Shown: positions 1-10,900 of the stretch, in pieces
Position numbering within the stretch: the first letter of the stretch is position 1
How the letters are laid out: the number at the start of each line of letters is the position of its first letter
Assembly (NCBI GenBank): GCA_001972305.1
Contig: BDDD01002237.1
Location: 110,790-174,789, forward strand
Source: Cephalotus follicularis
Lineage: Eukaryota; Streptophyta; Magnoliopsida; Oxalidales; Cephalotaceae
Reading direction: 5' to 3'
Length of the DNA: 64,000 bases
Made by a program: the position numbers and the translations under genes
The notes under the pieces: model-generated
What the model was told of the DNA's origin: nothing
What the model saw: only the letters and a program-made list of their open reading frames with translations
The model's database searches: none

Positions 1-220
1 CAAATACTATGGGAAACAAGAAATAATAATCCAAGTCTCACGGATCTTATTTTCGAGTGGGGATCGGTGTCCTACAACATATTCAATATAACCTTGACGG
101 AGGCCAAAACGCTATACAAAATCTTGTAATTAGGCAAACACTTTCCAACCATACAATAGCATGATTCCCGATCATCGCTTTTGCCTCTAGTGTACATATG
201 ACCTTGATGGGGGCCAAAAC
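1..220. repeat. Flanking repeat X, left remnant
   Basis: No gene is seen. The stretch carries two copies of a motif close to CTTGACGGGGGCCAAA, about 106 bases apart (near 93 and 201). The same motif occurs twice in the stretch after element D (near 26846 and 26928), so this appears to be the left part of repeat X, into which elements A and D later inserted. It ends where the terminus of the A LTR begins. The function is unknown and it is probably non-coding retrotransposon internal DNA. Confidence 0.5.
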
Positions 221-2358
221 TATCACACCGCATTTTCATAACAACATTTATATGATGACAATTTAACATAATATCCGGCTTATACCAATTTTAAGGAAAA
301 ATTTAAACCCTTCAAGCAGTTTCTCTCTTGCGGAAGCATTAAATTAATAACCGAATTTAAACGGTAACATGCGTCCAATACCACATGTCATGATTCATTT
401 AACAATATAATTAAACCATCATCAAATTTCCCATCAAACGGAGCATAATCAACATTCAAAACGAGATACATTATCCATCAGTATAGTAATCCATACTGAA
501 ACAGTTATCCCAAATTATCAATTATCTAAAGCATAACTCATCAGTTCCAATAACAGAAATCACAATAACAGTTTGATAGTCCTCAACAGGAAATAAAATT
601 CCTTTAGCCAACATTATTAGAGTACGATATACTCCACGGTCGCCATCGTGGTCCCTCTGCATCAATCTGAAATTGTAGTGGGTTAGCCTTTGTCCTCACT
701 CGGCTAAGTAGAGAAGTTATAAATGCAATTCGGGGTCAATAATAATGCATGTCATGAATGAGTGCACAATGAAGCAGTACAGTATATATATATATATATT
801 CACAATACAGGCGTAACCCTATCAGGCTACATCAACACAATCGGTAAACATGACCTCAAAGGAACCAAACAATCCAATCAGTAGGTACGAATCGTTGCCA
901 CCTCCTGGCCCCAAAGTCACGCACTCCAACATTAGCCCCGTTTGTGAACGGTTCGAAGCAGGTCAACAGTACATTTTGCTTAGCACAATGGCTAAACAAT
1001 CAACAGGTTACTAGCGCGGCGGCTAGGTAATCAACAGTCACAATCACAGTCCATTTCAAGCAATTTATAAAATAATCACTTGATCAATATATTTGTTAAA
1101 TATATATCCGTCCATTTTCAAGTCGTCTAAAAGTTATAAACACTTGATTCATTACATTTTCATTGTATAGAAAATCCTTTAACAGTTCATAGTCATTGGA
1201 AAATACTTTTCCCAGTCACTCAAAAATATATATTTTGGCCATTATACATTTTCGTACAAAATAAAGTTTTGTTTAAAATCATGCAGGCATTTCTAAAATG
1301 ATAAATATTTTTAGGAATCAAACACATTTCAATACACAGTTCAGTTAATAGTACAATATGTAGTGCAAACATATGCTCATAATGCATCTAGAGTCATAGG
1401 CGTTGCTCCTATGTCTACTCCTTTCTCTAAGGCCGGTTATTTCCTTTAACAGTCGGCTGTTTCTTATAACAGTCGGCTATTTCACTTTTGCAGTCGGCTG
1501 CTATCCTTCAGCAGTCAACTGTTCTGGGCGAGTACACATGAGTATCCGGCTGTTTTTCCTCAACAGCCGATTATCTATACGAATAGTATACATATGATTT
1601 TTCCCTGCCATATCTGGGCTGAATAACACATGTACAGTCGACTGTTTTCCATTAACAGTCGGCTGTGGACTTTGAATAGTCTACTGTTTTACTTCAACAG
1701 TCGGCTATTCTGGGAAGCAGTAGCATGCAAACCATCCTATTTATATCCAACAATTTATCGTAAGCTACTCTACCATATTCATACCATAGAATATCATCAA
1801 TAGTGATCATATGGTCCATAGAACACAATCACAGTTCATACGTTTCCTTTGTTTCAACATATTACCATTGAAAACCAACATTGCCATGCATGCAATCCCA
1901 TTTATTCACAATCCAAAATACAGTGTGCATATCGGGTTAATAAACGATAGTAACCGTGATATTAACCCAACAATTCTCAGTCCATATAATCATGCAATTC
2001 ATCAATGAACAGACATTTTCTTTGAACTCAAGCTTGTAAGTATAAATCCCCTACCTTTGGTTGCAAGTTAGGAATCCGAAAGTCCACCTCTTTGAGTTCC
2101 TGTCCAGTAACTATGAGCCTCCCAGTGTCTCTAAGTCCAACCCAGTAGCTCCAAACCCGAGTTTCCCAGCTTGGTTCAACAATGGAGAATTATTTCCTCC
2201 TTTCTACTCTCTTCTCTCAATTTACCACCGTGTTTACCTCAATTTCTCTCTGGTTTCTTCTCTTTTCATGCGCTGGGCGAGAGAGGTGAAGAGGAGAGTG
2301 TTTTATGCAGGCTATTTCTTTCTCCCTCATCTTCAGCCCTTTTACATGACACCAGATG

Positions 2359-5196
2359 TGTCACACCCCGTTCTTCGGTGCCATATTTAGACGACCATAT
2401 ATGGCAATATCAGTATTAAACATACATTCCAGCATTTCAATTAACAATTCATAAACAGTATGCGGAAGCAGTCAATAAGCCAGAATATATAAAAATACAA
2501 GTCTTCGCACGTATCCCATACTACGTGCGGTTACAAGTCAAATTATCCTTAACATACGGAAACATCATAAACGAGGCATGATTCGTTCATTACATTCCAG
2601 TACATAACAACAGTAAAATAACAACCTTAAACGATAAACACAAGCTTTCCAAAGCTTCGGCAGCAAGCTCCGAATGTCCTTGCTCAATCTGTAATGGTAG
2701 GGGTTAGCCGTTGTCCTCACTTGGCTAAGCAGGAAGATAGTGTATGCAGGAGAATATATGAATGCAATTATGCATGACAGTTTATATCAAAATATCATTT
2801 CAGTGTACCAATATATAAGCAATCATGCCAATTGGCCATGAATAGTACATATGCAAAGATACCGCACAAGGGTACAATCAATTCATTCAGTCGTTTGGGT
2901 GTCACATGTCGCTAACTCCTAGCCCCCAACTGTGCACCACCTAACTATCACCCTACACTCCGAGAATGATAGAAAAGGTATCAGTTACTACCGGCGTTGG
3001 CGGGTAGTTTAACAGTAGTTCTGCAATTGCAGACAGTAGGTGATACTCTGGCCAACTCCTGGCACCCAGAATCACATCCATAGCCAGTGATAACCTCCAT
3101 CACCGAACTACGGCAGTAAGCATAGACAATCAATTCAATCAGTACAATCAGTAATAATATTACATATATAATCAATATGCAATATCAAGATGGTTTCTTT
3201 TAGAAACATATAACAGTTCAGTAATCGTGCATCTCATGTGAGGAAACGATATCAGTACAGTAGTGGTTTCCGATTCGGAAACAAAACAGTCGGTACCTCT
3301 CATATGGAGGAAAACAGTAGTTCATTTAACAATAAACGTTCTTTTGAAAATGATAGTAAATATCATAAATCGTGCATGTAACACACAGTGGATTCAATAA
3401 TTAGAATCTGAAACAGTAGGTGAAAACAGTATTTCGCAAATCAATATTTGGTAAATCAGTAGTGATAATTCGGTGTTCCTTTGAAATGATAGTGAATTAT
3501 CACGATTTTGGATCAAGTCCCATAATGGTTTTAAAACTTGAAACTATCAGTAGCAGTGGTATCAGTAGCACCAAACAGTATGTATATACTACATAAGTAA
3601 TATATGTAGTAACATCAAATTAAAACAGTAGTTTTAGTAAATCATCGCATTCACTTGAAATGGTGTTTAAGCCATAATTTATGCATATAGCACGAAATTC
3701 ATTCGATCAGTGAAATTTCAGTAGTAATGATGTTATCTAACATCAAACAGTATGTGCATTATGTTGGTAACATGTACAAATCATTCATAATGCAAAACAG
3801 TAGCAATTCAGTGATTATTATGCAGTTCCAGCCCAGAACAGTCGACTGCCTCAAGAACCAGTTGGCTGTTGGGGTTGAGTAGTCGACTGCATTCTATGCC
3901 AGTCGACTGGTTTTGCCCAGAAATGCAGCAGAACAGTTTATGTGCAGTGCAATTCAATGCCAAATCAACTCAAATGCAATTAGAAATTAACATACATGAC
4001 ATGCATGATCATATCTTCCAAAACATAACACTACCCCTACCTCAATTTGCTATCCCAAGATCAATTGAATGATCTTTCTCTTTAAAGCTTCCAAAGTCTC
4101 TTTCCAAGCTTTCCCAATCAATTCCTTTAATCTCAGTAGGTTCAATCTATGCATGTTATAGGTGCATGCGTCAGTAACCGTAGGTTCAGTAGACACTTAT
4201 AACCATTACATTCAATAGCTTAAGTCATTTGTTAATGAAGCTTTACATTAACTCTCTTTTGCCCCTTATTATGCACTTATCAACCATCTCCATCCATTTT
4301 CCCTTAGAAACCAGTAGGTGTATATGCATACTCTTAAGGAATTCAGTAGTTAATTATGGTTAATAACAACTTACTATCCAATTAGAGATTACATCCATTC
4401 ATGCACCAAGTGCCATTTCCATTAATTTCATAAATCTTAGAAGATGTTAATCAATAATGGTAGTAGAGATTAAGCATTCTCCTAGATAAATTACTGTAGG
4501 ATTACAATAACACAAGGGTTCGAATTGGACTTACCAGGAGGAGTCACAAGCTTGAGTTCCTTGTTCACTCACTCTCCAAGTCTCCAACTTCAAGCATGCA
4601 ATTTCCAATTCTTTATGCAAGATCCTTCAATTCCCCAGCAATTCCCTCTTTACACAGTGTTTCTAACACTCATAATACCCTCACATTCAGATGAAATAGG
4701 CCACAAATTCGCCAGAGACCATTTGCTCTAACTTTTCCCACATTTACTTCTTCTCACATGCCTTTGTTTCTTGCTAATTTCCCCTTTCAATGTTGCAGGT
4801 GCAGGTCTGTCATTGCAGAGCACATGCAAGGGCATGCAAGGCATCACATTGCATGTTATGGCAGCTTAGGACACGTACCCCCCATGCATGCCAAGCCCAA
4901 GATCAGTTGACACCTGCACAGACACATGTTCTGTCGAATTTACAGTCGACTGGATTCATGGGGCAGTCGACTGTCCTCAACACGCAGCAGGCAGTCGACT
5001 GATCCCCTGTGTCAGCCGACTGTCAAGAGTGAAATTAGGGTTTCATAAGTTCGGTTTTTACCAAACGAACCTCCAATCATTCCAAACATAAACAATCACA
5101 GGAGAATATAATAATTGGACAATAATTCAATTAAAATGTATATTTTATTTCAATAATCGGATCAATATACATCAAATTGAAATTGCGGTTATTACA
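2359..5196 (-). mobile_element. Solo LTR of a Ty3/gypsy-type element
   Basis: This 2838-base block is missing from the partner LTR of A, where the uninterrupted site reads through near 19137. It starts TGTCACACCCCG and ends GTTATTACA, the same terminal style as the other minus-strand gypsy LTRs here, and is flanked on both sides by the 5-base duplication AGATG (2354-2358 and 5197-5201). It holds no gag or pol, so it is a solo LTR left by LTR-LTR recombination after insertion. It has AGTCGACTG palindromes near 3838-3915 and 4945-5025. Its ORFs show no family motifs. Confidence 0.9.
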
Positions 5197-5201
5197 AGAT
5201 G
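5197..5201. repeat. Target site duplication of the solo LTR
   Basis: AGATG directly follows the solo LTR terminus ATTACA and repeats the five bases before its TGTCAC terminus at 2354-2358. Five bases is the usual length for plant LTR retrotransposons. The partner LTR shows the single, unduplicated site with one mismatch (AAATG). Confidence 0.9.
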
Positions 5202-5650
5202 CTATTCTCTTCTTCAACAGGCTACATGCACACACACATGTCATTTCCTCTCTCTCCCTCGACATGCATGCTGCACAACCGTCCCATTTTCCTTCCTTTA
5301 GGCCGGATGATGCACAGGTGGCATCCATTTCCTTCATGTCAGTTGTTGCATGTGATTCCCTCACATGTTTCTTAAACAGAGCACCATCTAGTTGACTGTC
5401 TTCTTTATACAGTCGGGTGCCCTCCTAACCTATTGTGCTGTCAAACAGCCTAACAGTCAGCTATTATTCCCTAACAGTCGACTGTTAATGAACAGTCTCC
5501 CACTCGACAGCCAGTTGTTTTAGTGCACTTTTTTCGAAATTCAATTTATTACGATAACCCTTAATACTTTTCACTGAAGACGTAATATACCAAGATGGAA
5601 AAATCATAATTCTCATTTATCCATGATGAAACTACATTGGGAATTACAAT

Positions 5651-5715
5651 TGTAATGAACCAAATTTCCATGTAAGATATTAATTATGGAAAATGATTGC
5701 TATTGTGTAAATTGG
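5651..5715 (+). repeat. First 65 bases of the element B LTR
   Basis: TGTAATGAACCAAATTTCC and the following bases match the LTR starts at 7731 and 8050. After about 65 bases the match breaks off and gypsy pol sequence begins in the same orientation. At the left it abuts the A LTR terminus in head-to-head fashion with two bases between. Confidence 0.85.
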
Positions 5716-7691
5716 GAAGAATGTAAAGTTTGAGTGGTCTGACCAATGCGAGAAGAGTTTCTTGGAGTTGAAAGAAAGACTGATGAATGCCCCGATATTA
5801 GCATTACCGATGGAATTAGACAGTTTTGTGGTGTATAGTGATGCATCTCACAAAGGGCTTGGTTGCGTGCTGATGCAACAAGGAAAAGTGATTGCCTATG
5901 CTTCCAGGTAGCTTAAAGCACATGAACAGAATTATCCTACGCATGATTTGGAATTGGCCGCAGTTATCTTCGCGCTGAATATTTGGAGACACTGTCTATA
6001 TGGAGCGAAGTGTGAAATCTTCACCGACCACAAAAGCCTCAAGTATATTTTCACCCAAAAGGAGTTAAACATGAGGCAAAGGAGATGGTTAGAGCTTATC
6101 AAAGATTACAATTTCACCATTCAATACCATCCGGGTAAAGCGAATGTTGTGGCAGACGCCCTAAGTCGAAAAAGTACGGGGAACTTGGCGATGATGATCA
6201 CTACAGAGGAAGATTTGATAAGAGATTTCCAATGGATGAACTTGGAAGTGATAAGACAAGAAGAAGGGGCTTCCCTATTTCAAGTCATAGCACAACCTTC
6301 TCTAGTTGAGAGAATAAAGCAAAGTCAGTTTGAGGACTTGGAATTTAAGGAAATAGCAGAGGGAGTAAAGAATGGAAAAGTATCGCGCTTCAACTTGGGA
6401 GCCGATAACATATTGAGATTCGATACAAGATTATGCGTTCCAGATAAGGCAGAATTTAAAGAGGAACTAATGACGGAAGCACATAGTTCAAATTTCTCAG
6501 TACACGCTGGAAGTACAAAGAAGTATAGAGATTTGCGAGATCTCTATTGGTGGAATAATATGAAAAGAGAAATAGCGGACTTTGTGTCAAGATGTCTTGT
6601 TTGTCAACAAGTGAAAGCTGAGCATCAGTTGCCGAAAGGAACCTTACAGTCGCTTCCCATACCAGAATGGAAGTGGGAGCATATTAGTATGGACTTCGTG
6701 ACAGGACTGCCAAGGACCGCTAAAGGGAATAATGCAATATGGGTGATTGTGGATCGTTTAACGAAGTCGGCTCATTTTCTACCAATCAAGGACAGTCATT
6801 CATTGAGTCAACTAGCAAGGATTTGTGAAAAAGAGATCATTAGATTACATGGTGTACCAGTATCGATCGTTTCGGATAGAGATCCCCATTTCACGTCACG
6901 CTTTTGGACTAGTTTACAGAATGCTTTGGGTACAAGGTTGAATTTCAGTACGGTGTACCATCCGCAAACAGACGGGCAATCAGAACGGACTATAAAGACT
7001 TTGGAAGACATGTTACGTGCTTGTGTTATAGATTTCCAAGGGAATTGGGAACATCATGTTACTCTGATTGAGTTTGCTTACAACAACAGTTTCCAAGCAA
7101 GCATACAGATGGCACCTTTTGAAGCACTTTATGGACGAAGATGTCGAACGCCTATCTGTTGGGAAGAGGTGGGAGAACGGAAGTTATTGGGACCAGAAAT
7201 GGTACAAGTAACTACTGAAAAAGTAAAACTGATTCAAAAACGCCTCTTAACGGCCCAAAGTAGACAGAAGAGCTATGCGGACAAGAGACGAAGAGAGTTA
7301 CAGTTGGAAGTGGGAGATCGTGTTTTTCTCAAGGTATCGCCATGGAAAGGAGTGATGCGGTTTGGCAAGAAGGGAAAGCTTAGTCCCCGATACATTGGAC
7401 CACATGAGATTTTGGAAAAGATAGGAGAAGTTGCGTATAGGCTTGCCTTGCCACCAAGTCTATCTCATGTATACAACGTATTCCATGTATCGCTACTACG
7501 GAAATATATGAAGACTTGTCATACAATCAGCAACCACTGGAGATCTTGGATTACAAAGAACAAGTCCTTCAGACCAAGACCGTTCTGTTAGTAAAAGTTT
7601 TATGGAAAAACCACGAAGTTGAATAAGCCACCTGGGAGTTGGAGGACACCATGAGACAAGAGTACCCTTATCTTTTTAAGTCTAATGTATA
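5716..7691 (+). pseudogene. pol: Ty3/gypsy pol fragment: RNase H, integrase, chromodomain-like tail (element B)
   Basis: This is the 3' half of a gypsy pol. It starts inside the RNase H region with the [10 protein letters not shown] motif, then an in-frame TAG at about 5911, then an open frame from 5948 to 7591. Numbering from 5948, the integrase has its HHCC zinc region around residues 178-222, catalytic Asp249 (MDFVTG), Asp310 (SDRDPHF) and Glu346 (GQSERT) with near-canonical D-D-35-E spacing, and a GPY-type motif (YIGPHEI) near 485. After residue about 521 the frame shifts, and the rest of the chromodomain-like tail (VKVLW...ATWELED) continues in another frame to about 7691 with a further stop. 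In the family, integrase inserts the cDNA into host DNA. The 5' half of pol is absent. About 1.68 kb is nearly identical to 21344-23027, including the TAG. It is defective. Confidence 0.9.
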
Positions 7692-7715
7692 ACAAATTTT
7701 GAGGACAAAATTTTT

Positions 7716-7730
7716 GTAAGGAGGGTAGAT
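7716..7730 (+). other. Polypurine tract of element B
   Basis: GTAAGGAGGGTAGAT lies directly before the LTR start TGTAATGACC and just after the end of pol. This is where plus-strand DNA synthesis is primed in LTR retrotransposons. A second copy lies at 8035-8049. Confidence 0.8.
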
Positions 7731-8049
7731 TGTAATGACCCAAATTTCCATGTAAGATATTAATTATGGAAAATGATTGCTATTGTGTAAATTGGCAAAT
7801 AGTTCAAGGGACCCTTAGTATGACCCTTCGCTCGGGGGGGTTCGGGGGTTCCGCTCCCCGGTGAGCGGACGGGGGGTCCCGCTGCCTGGTCAGCGGGTAG
7901 GGGCTCGGGGGCAGTGCCCCTAGAAGAAAATTGAAATTGGCTATTTGTTTTGGATGAATGTCATGTTGAAAGCATCAATCTAAAAGGCTAAGAGTTGACA
8001 AAAACGTCTAAAGCGCCGACAGCCAGTTGTTTTTGTAAGGAGGGTAGAT
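7731..8049 (+). repeat. Partial first LTR copy of B, with G-rich block and filler
   Basis: Bases 7731-8017 repeat the first part of the LTR that starts again at 8050. This copy keeps a roughly 95-base GC-rich block (about 7827-7921, with runs of five to seven G) that is mostly deleted in the second copy. It ends in a 16-base stretch (8018-8034) that also occurs in the A LTR near 5506, then a second polypurine tract (8035-8049). The likely origin is a recombination or strand-transfer error at the LTR boundary. Confidence 0.75.
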
Positions 8050-10240
8050 TGTAATGAACCAAATTTCCATGTAAGATATTAATTATGGAAAATGATTGCT
8101 ATTGTGTAAATTGGCAAATAGTTCACGGGCAGGGGCTCGGGGGCATCGCCCCCGGAAGAAAATTGAAATTGGCTATTTGTTTTGGATGAATGTCATGTTG
8201 AAAGCGTCAATCTAAAATACTAAGAGTTGACATAAATGTATAAAGCACCGACGGTTTTATTGAAAAAGTCGACGCTTTGGGCAACGGGCAACGCTCTAAT
8301 TGTAAACGCCGACGCGTTGAAGTCAAGTGTGTCAGTTGACCTGGACGAAGACTTAAAGCGGCGAAGCTTTATAAGAAAGCGTCAGCGCTTTAGTCGGGAT
8401 AGAAGTGGAGAACTCAGGTCAAGCCCGTGACCGGCGACGCTTAGAAAGAAAACGTGGACGCTTTGAGCTACAGACAAAATGCAAAATCTGACTTTTTGGC
8501 ATTTTGTGAGTAAAAATCTTTAATTTTGGACATGTGGCAGGCCAGGGGAGGATGATATGAGATGTTATCAGGTGATCTAACAGGTGTAATCACTTGGATT
8601 GGCTAAAATTGAGAACATGGGCTACCAAGAGAGGGAATTGAGTTATGTGAGAGGGGGAGAAGACTTGCCTCCCAAGTAACCATGCTATTTAATGGCAAAG
8701 GGGGTTGAACTCAGTCATTTTGGCTGAGAAAGAAAGTGCTACTGCTGAGAGTGAAGTGGAGAATTCTTGGAGAGCAAAAGAGAAAGAAATTCTAAAGCAA
8801 AGTAAGGAAATTCTATACCCATTTATGTCAAAGCTTCCTCTGTTTTGCTTCCAATTTTGCAGCAGATTGTTTTATTGATATCTTGTTCAATTATTGATGA
8901 ATTTTTGAATGGTTGGATGTTTTGAAATGTTAGGATGTCCTCTTAAACTTTTATGCTTTGCCAGTTTCAAGATTCTATCATTTTCTTTATGAAAATTTAT
9001 GTTTTAAACTGCTGTTTGGGTACTGTTTTATTCTTGCATTATGCATAAAATTATTTAAATCATATCTTGCCCATTTCTTAATGAAAAATTAAATGGTTGG
9101 ATGTTTTGAAAACCTTAAGATGTTCTCTTTAACTGTTATGTTTTATGTATCTCGAAATTCTGTCGAATTCTTGATGAGAATTGATGTTTCACTTTACTTC
9201 TCATGCCCTATTTTCATATGGAACCAGCCACTTTCAAAAATTCATAACGGATTCAATTCTCAACCAATTGTCATGATCTTGAGCTTTCTGAATTCTTAAA
9301 GAGGTCTAATTTAATGTTTATGTTTTAAGTTTTCTCTGAAAATGCTTATTTATATATTAATTATCAGTCTTCGTAAAGCTATGCAAAACTGTTTTATGAA
9401 CTCATTTGAGTCATTTACTCAAATGAAGAGAAAAGTTTATGAATTGTGAAGGAAATGTTATGAAATGATTTTTATGAATGCTTTGAGCTGATCACTCAAA
9501 GTATATGATGAATGAACCGCCCTTGGATTGCGATCCAAGGGGAATGGAGCGAAATGCTCAATGTTAATGGAGCGTAAAGTGCTCGCGGACATGCATGTGA
9601 TGTAAGGACAGTAATCGGGGTGTGCACAATGCCCCGGTGAAGCGGTGTATAGGGTTCATTAAGGTTTTTATGACTTTCATGTTTATGAAATGATCTAGTT
9701 ATGATATTATTGAAAAGTGATATGTTTTATGAAATGTTTTAGTCATATATGTTGACTAGAAAAAAAATGTTATGATGAAATGTGTTTACTATACAAACAC
9801 ATTACTGAGCTATTTTGAGCTCATTCCTTTCAATGTTGTTTTCAAATAAAATGTTTTCAGGAAATGAATGAATGGAGATTGTGAGCTTAGAGGGAACTCT
9901 TAACAAGGAGTTTTTGTGAAAGAAAGGCTATACGATGATATTTGCATTGATGTTTTGATATGTAATAAGAACAAAGTTTTCCGCTGTATTATATATTTAT
10001 GTAGAAGAACGATCTTGTGTAAATGCAGACCAACGATATGGTTATGACATATTTATATAAGATGCTTATGTGTAAATTTTTAATTTAAGATTATGTATGA
10101 TGTTGCAAGACATGAGTTTATGATGTATTGTACTTTTAGAGAAGAGTACCAAAGGATGTAACATTTCACACCCAACGTAACGCAACCGATCCTCGGAGTT
10201 CGCTTTGAGCTATTAGCGAGCTCGGGTCGGGGTCGTTACA
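8050..10240 (+). repeat. Full-length LTR of gypsy element B
   Basis: It starts TGTAATGAACC after a polypurine tract and ends GGGGTCGTTACA, four bases before a Met-tRNA primer site, so both ends are defined. The length is 2191 bases. U3 carries degenerate GTCGACGCTT-type sites (about 8248-8465). The block 8454-9090 is repeated at 12472-13095. The LTR has pol upstream and gag downstream, so it serves as 3' LTR for one fragment and 5' LTR for the other. No convincing gene is present; short ORFs at 8236 and 9093 lie within the LTR. Confidence 0.88.
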
Positions 10241-10244
10241 AGAA

Positions 10245-10256
10245 TGGTATCAGAGA
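10245..10256 (+). other. Primer binding site, Met-tRNA type (element B)
   Basis: TGGTATCAGAGA follows the LTR end by four bases. It matches the usual plant primer-site start TGGTATCAGAG, complementary to the 3' end of initiator-Met tRNA, where minus-strand synthesis begins. Confidence 0.9.
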
Positions 10257-10313
10257 GATAATTGTGATACGTGTTGAGGATATGATTTGTGTATTTGCTA
10301 ACCTATTTTTCAG

Positions 10314-10700
10314 ATGTCATCAACGAGCGAATCCAACTCCAATTCTAGTACAGGATTCTCCCGTTGTGGGTCATCCGAAACGGTACACTGGCGAGTACCA
10401 ACCCTGATAGCTGAAAACCAATAATTACGTGAAGAAAAGGAGGAGTTAAGACAAATGGTAGCAAATTATAGAGAGCAATTCTATACACACATTTACCAGA
10501 TGGAGGCAGAGTACCATGAAGAGTTAGAAAGGAAAGACGAAATCCTCAGAGAGATTAAATCTGGCCTTAGGGTACTTATGAGGTACATTTGGGGACTTAA
10601 TGACATTGTGATGGCTGGTGTGAGAGAGAACCTTCGAATGATGATAAGGCGGATTCAACAGGAGCTGCCTGACGATGATATCCCTAGTGATGAAGACTAG
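10314..10700 (+). pseudogene. Small pre-gag ORF of element B
   Basis: From the ATG at 10314 a frame of 129 codons runs to TAG at 10700 with one in-frame TAA at codon 37 (10422). Without that stop it would encode a protein of about 128 residues with a Ser/Asn/Thr-rich N-terminus, a Glu/Lys/Arg-rich middle that looks like a coiled coil (about residues 38-85), and an acidic tail ending DDDIPSDED. I recognise no gag, protease or RT motif. It lies between the primer site and the gag start at 10901, with a 200-base gap that holds nothing I recognise. It may be a leader ORF specific to this lineage. Whether it is expressed cannot be judged; the open remainder (10455-10700) could start at an internal ATG. 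Confidence 0.5.
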
Positions 10701-10900
10701 GGTAACGATAAGAAAGATTTTGTAAAAATGTTTATATGTGACATAAGTGAGAAAGGAAGTGTAGGAGATGTATAAAGGTTTATAAGATAAATAAAACTGT
10801 TAGTTCCTTGTATGATCTTGAGCATTAGAATTTAACTGCTTTACCTAGCATATGAGTAGAATTGCTTAAGATTAAGAACTAACCTACATATGCTAACTAG

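Larger units (their letters stand above)
221..5648 (-). repeat. 3' LTR of gypsy element A, interrupted by a solo LTR
   Basis: The stretches 221-2358 and 5202-5648 together align by eye, base for base over long runs, with 17008-19601, the other LTR of A. With the solo LTR and its target duplication removed the length is about 2.59 kb, equal to the partner. Read on the plus strand it starts with a decayed TATCACACCG (partner TGTCACACCCCG) and ends GGGAATTACA, so the LTR points left. It contains AGTCGACTG-type palindromes in two clusters (about 1436-1720 and 5387-5520) and a (TA)n run near 785. The polypurine tract expected right after 5648 is missing; element B starts two bases later. Short ORFs inside (for example 2061-2390) have no family signature and are not counted as genes. 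Confidence 0.85.

Noticed and set aside
2061..2419. ORFs of 82-109 codons in the A LTR
   Set aside because: The partner LTR (18875-19241) keeps neither frame nor length, so they are chance frames in LTR DNA.
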